DNA of 64,000 nt from contig NQMI01000165.1 of assembly GCA_002270565.1 (NCBI GenBank), positions 5,051-69,050 on the forward strand. The letters are read 5' to 3'. Position numbers and translations under genes: made by a program. Shown piece after piece: positions 36,544 through 49,005 of the stretch (its first letter is position 1; each line of letters starts with the position of its first letter). Below the pieces are notes generated by a model. The model worked only from the letters and a program-made list of their open reading frames with translations, did no database searches and was not told the origin of the DNA. Source of the stretch: Stenocarpella maydis. Lineage: Eukaryota; Ascomycota; Sordariomycetes; Diaporthales; Diaporthaceae.

Positions 36544-36909
36544 TGATGGGTGCTGTGGTTAGGGAGGGAGGAGGGCGGGCGGGATAGATGATAGTAATAC
36601 GGCTTTGTGCCTGGGCTAACTGCTTATATACTCAAGTATGTAGCCGGTGTACTAGATCTAAAGTCAGTACTACTTTTTCCCATAAGATTCCAAGTCATGG
36701 TCTCGAGCATAACACACCTCGAGGTGCAAAAGTTGAGCATTGATAGCCTGCCAGACAACAAAATTACAGCAGAGGCGTACAAGGCTTACTTACCATTAAA
36801 CTGTGGTCCTTGTTGAGGTGCTGTTCTCCTTTCCAATACGTCGCTTTGACAACAGCCATGTCCTCCTTCATTAATCATAGCCATCATTCCCAAGCCGTCT
36901 CCTATATAT
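36544..36909. other. Short convergent 3' intergenic region
   Basis: 366 bp between the convergent stops of the TAP-like gene and Cwh43. It holds both 3' untranslated regions; nothing else seen. Confidence 0.6.
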
Positions 36910-39900
36910 CTAGAAATCATAGTACCGCGGCTCGTTGAAAACGTGATACTTGTGTCCGCGCACCCCCTTGCCCCTGAATAGCGCCGGGAATCTCTTGGAC
37001 TCCTCAAGCTCTGTTTCCTTCACCCTCCTGTTCCTCTTGTCCTCCTCGGCAGCGAGGAACACATCCCTCTCCTCTTCTGTCTTCGGCACCACAAACTTGC
37101 CAACCTGCAGCTCCGTGTCGGTAATGGTACTGCGGCTCACCCGCGCGTAGCCCGTTCGCTTCAACCCCTTGTACAGAATGTATTCGCACCATCGGTCCCA
37201 GTCCGTCGGGTCGATGTCGTGCATGCCACTCACATCAGAGACGTACGTGTTGTAGTTGCCCTCGCCGGGCTTGGTGACCAGGTACGAGAGCAAGATGGAG
37301 GGTCGGTCCGTGGAGCCCATAAGCTTGGACAGGTACTCAGTCTGCAGCCGTCGGTCCTCAGGATCCTCCTCCTGACCAGAGTGGAAGACAAACACATCGA
37401 CCAGGGTGCCATAGGCATCCACCGTTGCGTGAATTGCCGGAGCCAACTCGCCCACGGGGCTGGGCAGGAGGTGGTGTGTCGAGTTTACAATTGGGAACTT
37501 GGAAAGCAGGGCGGCACCCCAGGTATGCTTGTTGGGGCCCGGACCGTAGTCGACGTACATGCCGAGGTCCTCGGCGAGATACTGGGTGGTGTCGCGGTTG
37601 CCCATGATGATGCGCTGTAGGTCGCTCTCCAACAGTCCGATGACGTCGATCTCCAGCTCCTTGATGAGGTCGCGCATGCGGACCTCGGAGCTCCACATGT
37701 CGTTGTCGAGGGAGAAATGTATGGTCCAGATGCCCGCGGTGATGAGATTCGCGTCGCCATGGTAGGGCTTGTAGTCGTTGGTCGGGAAGCGGAGAAAGGC
37801 CGCACCGAGGAAGAGGAGGTTCAAGACGCCGAGGATCGAGAGGTGGTACATGCGGTGGGGTTTCGGGGACGAGGTATCTCTGATGGGCCGCTTCCCGGCC
37901 TTCTTGGACGAGTTCATCCTGTTGATGTCCAGGAAGCCTGCGCCGATCAGGAGGAACGTGGTGAGCATGACCCAGTCGGTGTGCTCACGGACCAGTGGGC
38001 CGCCGGGAACAAAGGCATAGGCGACGACCCAGACGTGGAAGAGCACCAGGAAGTTGTATACGAAGAATCCCAGGCCAAAGGTGACGGCGGGGGTCTTCTT
38101 GGCTGCATTGGAGATCAGAGGGTGGGAGATGGCCATCAGGAAGGTGGCGGTGATGAGGGCGCCGAGGTAGCCGAACCAGTGGTTGGAGTAGGTCAGGATG
38201 GCGGCGCCGACACAGCCAAATGCGTAGAAGCTGTAGGTGCTGACCAGCTGGGGGCGGAAGAGACCGAGGAGCAGACCGCCAGTCATTGCCCAGATGGTGT
38301 ACCAGGCCGACGTATTGGCGGTTGGGCCTCGGATGGGGTACCCTTCCCAGACCCAGAGGATCATTGTGCTGCTGTCGGACAGGAGGGAATGCAACGCAAA
38401 CAGCAGACCACCCATGCTGAGTGCTGACAGCACCGCCGAGCCGTCCTTCCTCGAACCGCTGTCGCCGCTCCCGAGGGCCCCGTGCCGGGTGAATTTCATG
38501 GCAGCAGGGACGGCGAGGAACAGGGCGGTGTAGTTCCATCCGCCGTTGGCGCCATGCATGATGGGCCAGATGGGATTATTCGTCTGCCACATAAATTTCG
38601 AGATGCTGGACATAAGCAGGCCGGTCATCCAGGCCAGAATCCTGGACTCGAGGCGGCCTTCGTGGACAGAGTCGGCGTAGAAGGTGGCGGCCCAGGCCAG
38701 ACACTGCATCCACACGGCAAAGCCGACGGTGCTGAGACGGCCCACGGGGTCGGAAACCAGGAAGGCCAGCAGGCCAGAGAGGGACAACAGGTGCACGACG
38801 CGCAGGTTCCGAACGACCAGCGTCCGAAGTGGCGCTATACCCAACAGGAAGGGCGAGACGGTGGACATGACAAATGCCTCATACCCTGAGATGCCCATGT
38901 ACCACAGCGGGAAGTACCACACGAGAACGCCTAGGCTGGTCAGGATGGACCAGAAAACGAAGCCATGGTAGACGTCGGCGACAATGTCGAGGGCGGCGGT
39001 GGTGCCGAATGGCAGGGTGGAGACGCCCGCGGTGGCCCTTTCCTTCTCTTTCTCAAGCACAGCCGAGGACACGGACGAGGAGTTGGCACTAGAAGAGACA
39101 CAGGATATTTAGAACCGACTCGGTCACCGGGGTGCGTATCATTATCCGCCGTGTGCACGTGTACGCTGAGAAGTACAGTAACAACAGGGCGGGGTCGCTG
39201 GTACTTGCTCCCTCCTTTCACCCCTTCTCCTTTGAGAAGGTCTATTTGGGAAGCCATTGGACATACCCCTTGCTGACTCCTTTGACGTCCCTGATGACCA
39301 CCTCGAACGAGTCGAAATCCAGGGCGGTGACTGCGTCGAATGCCACGTCAAGAAGGACGAGGGACCATTCGAAGAAGGCGTAGGTTGTGTAGGCTGTTTG
39401 GGCGCATATCAGTCAGCGGTTGGTCTATCCATTGTTTGTTGCGACGAGCATCCTCTCCTGCTTTTCTTTTCGAAGCCGAACATACCTCCCGGGACCCTGT
39501 GGACCTTGTGCTGGATAAAGAAGTATATGAGTGGGACGATGGCGCCGTAGAAGGCGCCCGAGACGTATTTCCTGTACTTGATGGCAGTCGGGTTGGGCGG
39601 GCTGAGGGCGATGCAGCCAAAGGTCCAGGGGATGGTGGCCAGCAGGTAGGAGATCATAAAGACATCATGCCAGTCATGGTCGTCGGTGGAGGTGACATAG
39701 GTCCAGCCGCCGCACGTGAGTGTCCGGAAGACGCCCCAGAAGGCGACGAAGGGGGGCAGCTTGTGGCCGGGCCTGCGCGAGAGAAGGTACCAGAAGGCGA
39801 CGAGGGCGAATCTCGGACCTGGCGGATCAAGTCAGTTTGCGGGTCTATGGGGATTCTCGGAGACACGTGGATCATGTTGTTGGACTAACCGGAGGTTAAT

Positions 39901-40207
39901 GCGATAAATAGCTGGAAGAAGGATCGCTCGGGATAACGGTCGCCTATCGTGGCAGAGACGGAGGGGAACCACTCCTGCGGGTATCCGAACCATTCATTCT
40001 GGACGATCTTGTGGTAGTGGAGGGAGATGCCGACGACCAATGCGCTGAGGAAGGCAGCTGGAAGAGTTAATCAAGGTCAGTCAGCTCCAGGGAGGAAGAG
40101 AGGGCAGACATACAGTAGGCGAGGATGGTATGCAGCCAGCTGATCCAGGCCCCACTGAAGGAGAAGAGCACGCCGCCGTCCTTGTCTTTGTACCTGGAGG
40201 TCGCCAT
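36910..40207 (-). CDS. cwh43: Cwh43-type GPI-anchor lipid remodelling protein
   Basis: Five exons on the complement: 40207-40114, 40057-39890, 39818-39486, 39393-39267 and 39088-36910, giving 966 aa, close to the 953 aa of yeast Cwh43. Intron phases match throughout. The N-terminal part ([55 protein letters not shown]) is the Frag1/DRAM-like six-helix domain. Many further membrane helices occupy the middle. The last roughly 295 residues form an endonuclease/exonuclease/phosphatase-like domain ([48 protein letters not shown]). In yeast Cwh43 puts ceramide into GPI anchors in the ER/Golgi and affects cell-wall integrity. It is divergent from utp6, 798 bp away. Appears intact. Confidence 0.92.
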
Positions 40208-41005
40208 TGGGGAGGGAAGGACGGATCACGAGAGCATGAGAGGAGGCACAATTGGAACCCAGGATGCAAGGGAGATGGACGCAGACTGTCAGGACGAGTA
40301 GCAGCAGGAGAAGTTAAATGTAGCAGTAGTGAGGGAGGAGGAGTGGAGGTGGGAGTGGAAGTGGAAGTGGAGGGAAGTGGAGGGAATCGGGTGGGAGAGA
40401 CAAGTTAGAGTGTGGAATGGCGTGGATGGATGGACGAATGGAGTAAACAGTCAGTTAGTCAGCTGGGGATCAGAGATCAGAGATCAGCTCAGATCAGATC
40501 AGATGTTGGAATGTTCATTTCAGAGCCGACAAGCGACAGGCGGAAAAGGGCTGCTTGGGTTGTGCTCCTGTCTGCTTGTGTACAGGATGAGAATACACAG
40601 AGCCAGAAATAAGCAGGCCGGCAGACTTCAGCTCACTGTGCTTCTGCTGGTCGGCTTTGTCGGGCGTGTCGGGCGTGTCGGGCGCGTCTAAAAGCTCCGC
40701 CCAGCCTCGGCAGGCTCGTACGTCACTGAACACGCCCACTCAGAGCATGCCAGTCGGGCTGCCGATCCTCCCACCCGTAAGAGCCCCTCTAGCCCAGGTA
40801 CCACCCCAGCCAGGCTCCACCTCTCATGGACCCGCTAAAAAGTTTAGAACCCAGCCCCATGTCCGTCCTCGACGTTGACTTTTCAACACCACCAAAACTA
40901 TCATCACGATACTACGTATAGCCACACGCACAATACCTAGCACATACCAGTGCGACCACTGCCAGATATTGAATTACGATACTATATCCTAGATTATCCA
41001 CCGTC
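40208..41005. promoter_or_regulatory. Divergent promoter region, cwh43/utp6
   Basis: 798 bp between divergently transcribed start codons, so it must hold both promoters. It contains three short degenerate direct-repeat tracts: purine-rich gtggaagtgg units at about 40345-40390, agatcagatc units at 40469-40505 and cgggcgtgt units at 40658-40688. No ORF of note. Confidence 0.6.
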
Positions 41006-42226
41006 ATGGCCAACGTTGCCGAGAAGGCACGCTTCCACCTCGAGCGGGCAGTGCCCCAGCTGCGCGAGTTCGAGGAGAAGGACATCTTCTCCAAGGACGA
41101 GATCCGCACCCTCGTCTCCAAGCGCACGGATTTCGAGCACCTCGTCCTCGGTCCCGGCTGCAAGCCACACCACTTCCAGTCCTACATCGCCTGGGAGCTG
41201 TCCCTCGATAAGCTGCGCGCCAAGCGCTGCCTCCGCAAGAAGATCAAGCACTCGACCTCCCACGCAAGCAACGCCCGCGTCTTCAACATCTACGAGCGCG
41301 CCGTCTTCAGGCACCCGGGCAGCCTCGAGCTGTGGACAGACTACCTTGACTATGCCGCCCGCGTCAAGGCCACAAAGAGGTGGAGGAAGATCATGACCCG
41401 CGCCCTGAGGATGCACCCAGTCAACCCCGGCCTGTGGGCCAGGGCCGGCAGGCGCGCCGCCAGCGACGGGGACATGGAAGGCGCGAGGGGCATGTTCATG
41501 AGGGGCTGCCGCTTCTGCAACTCCACGGTCGACCTGTGGCTGGAGTACGCCCGCGTCGAGATGGAGTGGCTGGCCAAGATGGAGAGGAAGAAGGGGGCCA
41601 ACAGGGGCCTCGAGGCCGCCCGCGCCGAGGAGACGGTCGAGGACGGTGACGTCCTGCGCTTCGGGGACGACGACTCGGAAGACGAGGAGTTCGAAGACAA
41701 CGAGGTCCTGCCCGACCCAATGGCCGACGAGCAGAACAACAAGGCAAAGGAGGCAAGGAGGGTCTTCTCCGACGAGGCAGTCAAGAAGCTCGAGAAGAGC
41801 CCCGCCCTGCAAGGCGCAATCCCCAAGGCCGTCTTCGATATCGCCAGGAAACAGCCCTTTTTCAGCGCGCCCGCTGCCGAGGCCTTCTTCGACATGTTCG
41901 CCGCCTTCACAAACGTCGCAGCCCAGCCCGCCATCATCCAGCACGTCCTCGATGTCATGGTGGACGAGTACACCAGACACCCAGCTACGTGTGGCTGTGT
42001 CATCCGGCAACCGCTTGTCGGTGTCGATGTCACGACGGCCGAGTTCCCACGGGCATTGCGGGAGGTTCTGGCACGACTCAAGGCGCAGGCGGAGACGGTC
42101 GAGGACAAGGCCAAGCTGGCAGCCAAGACGGTGGCATGGATCAAGCCCATCCTCAAGAGGAAAGACCTGGACGAAAACGTCCGCACCGTGCTCGAACACA
42201 CCAGGCGCAAGCTCGATGCTGCCTGA
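41006..42226 (+). CDS. utp6: Utp6, U3 snoRNP / SSU processome subunit
   Basis: A single exon of 406 aa (yeast Utp6 is 440). The N-terminus reads ARFHLERAVPQLREFEEKDI then FSKDEIRTLVSKRTDFEH, the conserved Utp6 N-terminal domain. HAT-type helical repeats follow at about residues 90-205 (RVFNIYERAVFRHPGSLELW, WRKIMTRALRMHPVNPGLW, TVDLWLEYARVEMEWLAKME). A charged acidic linker (FGDDDSEDEEFEDNE) precedes the C-terminal helical part. Utp6 belongs to the UTP-B subcomplex that binds nascent pre-rRNA in the nucleolus and is essential for 18S rRNA maturation. It starts at the first ATG after the divergent promoter and is convergent with the EVE-domain gene 316 bp downstream. Confidence 0.92.
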   Translation: MANVAEKARFHLERAVPQLREFEEKDIFSKDEIRTLVSKRTDFEHLVLGPGCKPHHFQSYIAWELSLDKLRAKRCLRKKIKHSTSHASNARVFNIYERAVFRHPGSLELWTDYLDYAARVKATKRWRKIMTRALRMHPVNPGLWARAGRRAASDGDMEGARGMFMRGCRFCNSTVDLWLEYARVEMEWLAKMERKKGANRGLEAARAEETVEDGDVLRFGDDDSEDEEFEDNEVLPDPMADEQNNKAKEARRVFSDEAVKKLEKSPALQGAIPKAVFDIARKQPFFSAPAAEAFFDMFAAFTNVAAQPAIIQHVLDVMVDEYTRHPATCGCVIRQPLVGVDVTTAEFPRALREVLARLKAQAETVEDKAKLAAKTVAWIKPILKRKDLDENVRTVLEHTRRKLDAA

Positions 42227-42542
42227 GCAGAGGACGCCCACCGACGCCCATTACCTACTTACGTCGCGGAGCTCTTGCCGGGCCAAGGCCACCTCCGTGG
42301 AGATAGTTACCACGTTCACCTTGTAGCTTGCAGGGACGACAGGACCCCACCGAGATCTCCGGCCATGCGTACGCAGTTTTGTGAAGCTTGAAAAATATGT
42401 CGCAGCAGACATGGCCGCTGGAAGTTAATTTACGAATTGGGGTATTCCTGGTCGAGGCACCTCACCTTACCAGCTGTTGCCATCACCCCCCTCCTCCTCC
42501 CCCAAACACACACACACACCAGCATCTGTTCATGACCAGTAA
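42227..42542. other. Convergent 3' intergenic, utp6 / EVE gene
   Basis: 316 bp between convergent stops. A short (CA)n run lies at about 42510-42520. No other feature seen. Confidence 0.5.
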
Positions 42543-43639
42543 TCACGCCCCGCCCTGCGCCCGCGCCTTGTCCTCCGCCACGCCGACCAGGTGCTCCCAC
42601 TCCCCTGCGCTCACCCTGCTCACGCTCAGCCGGGACTGCCTCAGCATCTGCATGTCCTGGAGCGGCCCCCCCGGCCCGCCCATGGCGCGCAGCTCCTTGA
42701 GCCCGATGGGGACGGGGAACTTTGAGCGGAACTCGACGTGCACGACGCTCCACCTCGGGTCGGACGGCTTGGACTTTGGGTCATAGTACGGGCACTTTGG
42801 GTCGTGCGCCGTGACTGTGGGTGGGGTGCACGAGACGTGTCCCTGGTCAGATTGATCATGCACTCACGGAGCTGGGTGGGGGGGGCGGTCTGCCGTGTTA
42901 AGGGCTCTGGGGGAGGGACGGGGGGCACGGAGAGAAGACCATACGCACGGTCGGGCGAGTGCTCCTGCACAATCTCCATTGTGCCTGCGATTCCCGGCTC
43001 CTTGCAGTTGGAGTGGTAGAAGAAGGCGAGGTCGCCCTTCTTCATGGCGCGGAGGTTGTTGCGGGCTGGGGGCCCCGATGTCGGTTAGTAATTAGCATGC
43101 ATTTGCAGAGGGGCGAAAATAAATAAATGAGATCCGGGAGAAGGAATAGTGGGGTCGTAAGTCCATACCAACAAAATTCCTGATGCCTGTGGATTTCTGG
43201 TTTGCCCGTGGTAGAAAAGTTTGNNNNNNNNNNNNNNNNNNNNNNNNNCGCCCCCGGGCCGCCAGGTCATCGATGGAGAAGCTGACGTCGCCCCGTTCTC
43301 GAGCCGCGTCTCGGGCTCCGCCTTCATAAGCCAGTACTGCCGCCCTCCGCCTCCCGCCGGGCCCCTCCCCTTCCCGGGCCGCCTCGGCCTTGCTGCTCAC
43401 CTCGCCGCCGCCGTCCTCGCCCCCTTGCTCCCTGCTCGCCCCCTTCTCCTTCTTCTTCTCCTTCTTCCTCCGCCCGGGCGCCGCTGGTTTCTCCGCAGCG
43501 GCGGCGGTGGCAGCAGCGGTTAGACCCCAGCGTCCCCCGTGCGCCGGCGCGTGGACCGGCGCGGCCGCGCGGCGCGGTCGCCGCCGTCGCCATCATCACC
43601 ATCATCGCCTGCCGGGCCGGGCTTTCGCTTCGGGGCCAT
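42543..43639 (-). CDS. EVE-domain (thymocyte nuclear protein 1-like) protein, damaged by gap and indels
   Basis: Exons on the complement: 43639-43401, 43336-43169, 43065-42949 and 42814-42543. It starts MAPKRKPGP with an acidic/basic low-complexity tail, then YWLMKAEPETRLENG, FSIDDLAAR, GIRNFV/ARNNLRAMKKGD, FFYHSNCKEPGIAGTMEIV, DPKCPYYDPKS and WSVVHVEFRSKF, which is the EVE domain in order. EVE domains resemble YTH/PUA folds and are thought to bind modified nucleic-acid bases; human THYN1 is nuclear. Two frame breaks (GGGG runs at 43525-43528 and 43291-43294) are each repaired by one extra G. A 25-N gap (43224-43248) interrupts the second exon or an unrecognised intron within it. The gene is probably intact in the organism and damaged in this assembly. 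Confidence 0.8.
43224..43248. other. Assembly gap (25 N)
   Basis: Twenty-five unknown bases inside the EVE-domain gene, at the edge of a very GC-rich segment. The true length is not known. Confidence 0.99.
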
Positions 43640-43804
43640 GGCTGCTGCTTGCTGCTGCTGCTGCCGGCACTCGTCCTCGTCGGGAGGGGGAGGGGAGAGA
43701 GAGACAGGCACGCGCTGCAGGCCCGGGGGAGAAGTATTGGCAACCGGGAACTTCAAGGCGGCTGGCTGGCTGGCTGGCTATTTAAGATGCATGGACCGCT
43801 GTGA

Positions 43805-43805
<1 letters not shown>

Positions 43806-43835
<30 letters not shown>
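43806..43835. repeat. (GGCA)7 microsatellite
   Basis: Seven perfect or near-perfect ggca units upstream of the EVE-domain gene. Confidence 0.85.
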
Positions 43836-43836
<1 letters not shown>

Positions 43837-44703
43837 TGGTTGGTGGTTGGTGGTTGGTGTCGCTGTGTCTCTCTCTCGTCTTTTGGTGGTGGTCAAGATC
43901 TATCCTTGGTCGAGAGGAAGCTTGGGCCACGCAGGGGACGGAGACGGCGCCCGACCAAGACCAAAAACTTGCAGGCTGTGCCGTCCTCGCATCACAGGCG
44001 AGGCTGGCCTGTGAAGGTGTATTCCCGCAGTAGACCCTATGCTGGAAATCCAATTTGCCCGTTCAAGTAGATCTCACAAGGGGGTTTTGTGCTCCGTTTG
44101 GCTGGCTGGTCAAGATAGACAGTGTTTTGATCTAGGTCTAGACATGTCTCGGAGGGCTACGTTACATGCAACGGCTCGCTGGTTTTATTTTTATTTTTCC
44201 TATAACCTTGAGCCCATGCCATTCACACCCTGATCGCCAGGACACAACACTTGTCCCGCATCTCATCTCGTGGGCGGACCACAATTCCATGGCTCCTGGT
44301 CCTCGCCCAGGAGCCGCCGACGGACCAGCAGCCAGGAACGCCGTGGCACAAGCCAGTTGGGAGTTTATTTTGCTCGTCACCAAGCCCTGTTGCGTGCCAC
44401 AGATCGTCATCTATCTCATTGGGGGTGGCGGGCCCCTGCCTGCCTGGCGACAGCCGACTCCGTCATGTTCCTCTTGTGGCATTTCAACGCCGTGACCAGT
44501 TACAAGCTTAGCAGCCAGACAAGGCCGGGCGGACTGGATCAACTATTATAGTACATGGGGCGTGTGAGACGAGCGGCCCTACGCCCTTACGAGCCCACGA
44601 CCCCAGGCTCAACCAGCTGGCACCATCTCAACTTGGTGCCTCGTCGGGCCTGGGAGGCCATGAAAGAGTAGAATCAGGAAGAAGGATAGAAAGAAAGAAA
44701 AAG

Positions 44704-44728
44704 TTTTTTTTTTTTTTAAAAAAAAAAA
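44704..44728. repeat. T14-A11 palindrome
   Basis: A run of 14 T directly followed by 11 A, able to fold into a perfect A/T hairpin on either strand. No gene end is recognised next to it. Confidence 0.8.
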
Positions 44729-46223
44729 GAAGACAAAAAGCAAGAGCACCAAGGATTGGAACGGAACTTAAAGGGGCCGCGGCGCCTCGCCCGCAACCGT
44801 GAGCTCCGGCAGATGTGCATCACAGGCCGATGGTATATTTGCCGTGTGCTGCGGTGTAGCATAGCCCGTGGCGATCCTCTGCCCTGGGGTCGGCTTTTAG
44901 GAGACGGTCATGGCAGGCCCCCAATCCCGGCATGGACAGCGCCAATTCTGAGTGAGCAGGATGAGCATCACATTTGCACTGTAAAGCTGCTTGCCTAAGA
45001 AGACGGGTCCTTGATGAGATCCAAGATGCGGTGGGTCAGGCTGGGCGAGGAATCAGGATATGCTTGGCACAGCGAGGCCCAGTTGACGTTGCTTTTTCCT
45101 CGGGTCTGCAGGCCGGTGTGCCAACCAGCCAATGCAGTGGTGGGGATGTCTGGGAAGAAAGCCGGCATCATGGCATTACTCGTCATGGCCTCCTCGGAGA
45201 ACCGGCGTCTCCCAAAGCCCAAGCGCCATTGATCTACTCTATGGGTTCCGGTCAAGCCACGATGCCAGGAGCGGGGACGGAGGAGGAGGCCGATGGGGAC
45301 TGCAAGATGGAGAGACCGGGGTCAAAATTGAGCGTGGGTGGCAGCCACAAACACAGCCATCAAAGAGATGACGATGAGAATGTTGGGAACTGTTGGATCT
45401 CACAGGTCAAGGGGTGTGTGTGTATGATTGTGTTCATTCCGGTAGCAGCCAGCAGCAGCACATCAGCAATTACAGGAGACATCACGAACATCGAACTCTG
45501 TCAACCGAGGAGGGAGGGAAGCTTTCAGCTCTGACGGGTGCCCTGCCGAAACAGCCCATCATGTGGGAGATACCAAGGTAGATGAGAAGAGAACAATGTG
45601 TTTTTTTTTTGGAGGGGGGAGGCATGTCTGTTTCGGGAGAAAGGAAAACAACAGGCATGGAAAAGACAAAGACGGTGGTAGATTATGAATGCCTGCCTCA
45701 TGGCGAACAGCAACACACATGGGTGGTGCCTTCTAGCCCCGATCATTCGATGTACCAGATACTTGGCCTCGAGACACATAAACCCGCCCAAGTGCCCACT
45801 CCCACCCCTCGTCCCTCCTTCATTTTGCCCTCTTTTTTCTCATTCCATCGTCTCCTGTCCTCTCTTCCCCCCCTCTGCCCTCGTCTGCCCTCGTCGTGGT
45901 TGTTGTGTTGGCGTCTGTTGCCACCATGGCCATGTCTCCCGATTCAATCCACACACCGGGGTTCTTGGAACCACCACCCACCACCACCAGCGACAACACC
46001 CCCCCCACCTTCTCAGCCCTGTGTGCTGGGGGTAGGGGATGAGGGCACGTCCGGACGGCGAGAGACCACATTTGCCCAGATGACGGCCAGCAATCATGGT
46101 GGGAAATGGCTGTTGACTGACTGAGAATGTCAATTCCGGCACCTTGAGGACAAGAGTCGACGGATCGCCACCACAGAAACCGCCCCTCCTGGAATGGAAG
46201 TGTGATTGGTGTGGGTGTGGGAG

Positions 46224-46285
46224 AGCAGCACAGCACAGCACAGCACAGCACAGCACAGCACAGCACAGCATAGCACAGCACAGCA
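46224..46285. repeat. (CAGCA)n pentanucleotide microsatellite
   Basis: About twelve units of agcac/cagca with one tagca variant near the end. Intergenic. Confidence 0.85.
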
Positions 46286-48101
46286 AGAAATGCAAAGCAT
46301 GGAAACGCACACACTGACGGGCACGACCATTGCGGGGAGGGGAGGGTGGCCAGCCAGGAAAACGAAGCCATCAGGTCAAGACTACCCTCCGACAATAACC
46401 TAAACTCCACCAACGCCTTGGGCGCCCGCCCGCCCGCCCTTGGTAAAGTGCCCGAGGTACATGAGAGAAGACCGCGACAACCTCACAGGACAAACGCTCC
46501 CCTCGTTGCTCGATTTTTTCCTCCGGACGCTCCTTGCAATTGCAGTCTTGTCTTGTCCAAAGCCTCTGGTGCTGCATGGACATGCATCAGTTCCCACCAG
46601 CTAGCACTGACATCTGCCACCTGCATGCCGCGTACCACATCCGCCAGACCTAGGGCAAGGGCACCCCCCCCCATGTTGTATTGGACACACAGGCTGACAG
46701 GGTCTGACGGTCTGGCGCTACTGGCGCATGCCGCTGAACCTTGCATTACGACATCGTCGCTGTCCATACCTAGCAGGCTACTTATAGATGGGCGAGATGG
46801 GCACACTCATACTCGTGTCTGACCCCGAGCCTTTCTCTTCTCCCTCTTCCTGTCTGCCTCCCAGGATCCAGACTTTGGTTTTTGGCCCGAGGAATCGACT
46901 ACTCTGAGCAGCCTGCCAGCAATTTACCACGGGAATTTGGCACGGGGAGCGCTGGTTGCATCACAAAAGATGCCGTGTTGGGGAGCGAACCGGCTGGGCA
47001 AATCATGCCACATACGACAAGGCGGCGGAGAGCCCACCATACTACACTTGTGGCCACCGCGCTACAGGCTACCGCTTGTGTTTCGGCTCACATGGATTTA
47101 CGAAGAAGCCGAAGCAGAGACGTCTCGTGCTCATGGCCTATTCATCACAGGCAGTCTGGCGACCAGAGTTCTCTCGTGTCTGGCCTCGTTGCTTGTCCAT
47201 CCGACGCGACATGCTGGAACCCGCCCAGGCCATGAGTGAAAGACTCGGTCGCACTGGAGCGATACTTTGTTTTTCCCGTGGGCGTCTTTTGCTCGGTCCA
47301 TCTTGGCAGCTCGGGCAGTGCCCAAGGACGAGGACGCAGAAGGTGGCTAGCGGTCGACTTCAACAGTCGATGGCCAGCGTCTCTGTTGGACGACAGTCCG
47401 TTGTTCTTTGTGCGAGGCAGATGATGGCCACAGAACGACCATCACAGGACACCAGGGGCCCAGGATGCTAGAACGGGTTCCCTCTAGCAAACTATGACGC
47501 AGCAGCGGCAATAGATGGACCCATGCCGGATGCACCCATTTACTCGACGCCCAGCGGAGAGAGAGAGAGCCCGAGTCCGTTTGGTTAGATATGAGAGGTT
47601 TTTAAGGTCTGTTGATGTCTCATCTTCAGCGTCGAGACTGGTTTATCCGTCACGGCCACAATGAAGGCATTCCCAAGGTACCAAGGTACGTGAGAGCAAA
47701 GCAATGACCGAAGGCGGCCCTGGCCTGGGCCCAGCGGATTGGCTTGCCACAAGACAGCATTGAAGGTGTGGGGTGGGACCTGCCGATCGGGGTGTGTTGC
47801 TAACAAGTGTGCTCTCTGATTGGCCGGCTCCGGAGACGAATTAGGTTAGACGCTAGTCCGTTTCTGGCATCACCAGAGCAGCAAGCTGGGAAAATCCAAA
47901 GTGGCAGGGGCGAGTCCGAGCGACATATGGAGGAGGCAAGAAGTGGGGCCGGGACGGGAAGAGGCGACAAGGCGAGGTGATTTTTGCTGGCCGAGCTGCC
48001 AAGCCACCAGCCAGGCTGCTGCTCACGCCAGCTCAACAAAGCCAGCCCAGCCCAGCCCAGCAGCCCAGTCGACCTCTCTGCCTGTCCGTTCCGCCTCTCT
48101 G

Positions 48102-48103
48102 CC

Positions 48104-48148
<45 letters not shown>
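48102..48148. repeat. (CTGT)n microsatellite
   Basis: About eleven ctgt units in the pyrimidine-rich swi1 upstream region. A second shorter array lies at about 48733-48762. Confidence 0.85.
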
Positions 48149-48983
48149 TGGTCACCCTGTCATTTTCAGTGCTGCAGCAGCTGATTGACTGACTGACCGG
48201 CTGGCTGGCTGGAGGAGACGTCTGACGCATCCACTCTGAACTGACCAAGAGACGATTGTTACTGTGCTCGCCCACTCATCTCTCTCCCCCTCTCGCCCGC
48301 TGCCGCTCGCCCGCCTGGCCAGAGAGTTCGTCTACTACCAACCCAGACGGTGTGAAACTGTCCCTGCCCAGTCAGTCTGCCAATCTGTCTGATTGTCTGA
48401 TTGTCTTGATTGTCACTCATTCACTCCGCCACACAATCGCCTACACACACACGCACCCACCCTACCCGCATTCGCATACCTGTGCCGACACACACATACA
48501 TACACACACACGTGCTTCGTTTCGGCCATCACGATCCGAATCGAGGGTGCCGCCGACGTCGAGACCTACACATACCGTACCGCACCGTACCGTACCAGCA
48601 GCCCCAGCCCATCCCGATTCCCGACTGCTCGGCTGGCTAGATACGCGAACGAGGTACGTATGTATGACCAACCGACTGCCCACATGTCTGTCCTGTCACC
48701 CACATCTGCCCCTGGCACCCTTGTTCCTCTGCCTGTCTATCTGTCTGTCTGTCTGTCTGTGTCTGAATGAGCCAGCCCTTTGTAAGGCAATCTCAATCCC
48801 ACCTGGTGCTAGGGCTGGCGTTTGGTCGTCCCCCCCTCCCTCCTCGATGGATCCTACATACCCTGCTGCCCGATGGCGCCCCCCCCCCCATTTGACACGC
48901 GAATTAACTGAACCACTGGCCAAGGTTGCTGGTGTTGATGATGTTGATGCAATTCGTCATTGCTGATCATTGCTGCCACCGCT

Positions 48984-49005
48984 TGCTGCTGCTGCTGCTG
49001 CTGCT
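48984..49005. repeat. (GCT)7 trinucleotide repeat
   Basis: Seven gct units in the swi1 upstream region; non-coding by position. Confidence 0.8.

Noticed and set aside
40994..42241. Minus-strand frame of 415 codons over utp6
   Set aside because: Antisense of a clear Utp6 coding exon; no domain, and arises from codon bias.
44995..45255. Minus-strand frame with protein-like composition (NVNWASLCQAYPDS...)
   Set aside because: No upstream exon, start or domain could be attached. It might be a terminal exon of an unknown gene but is not supported well enough.
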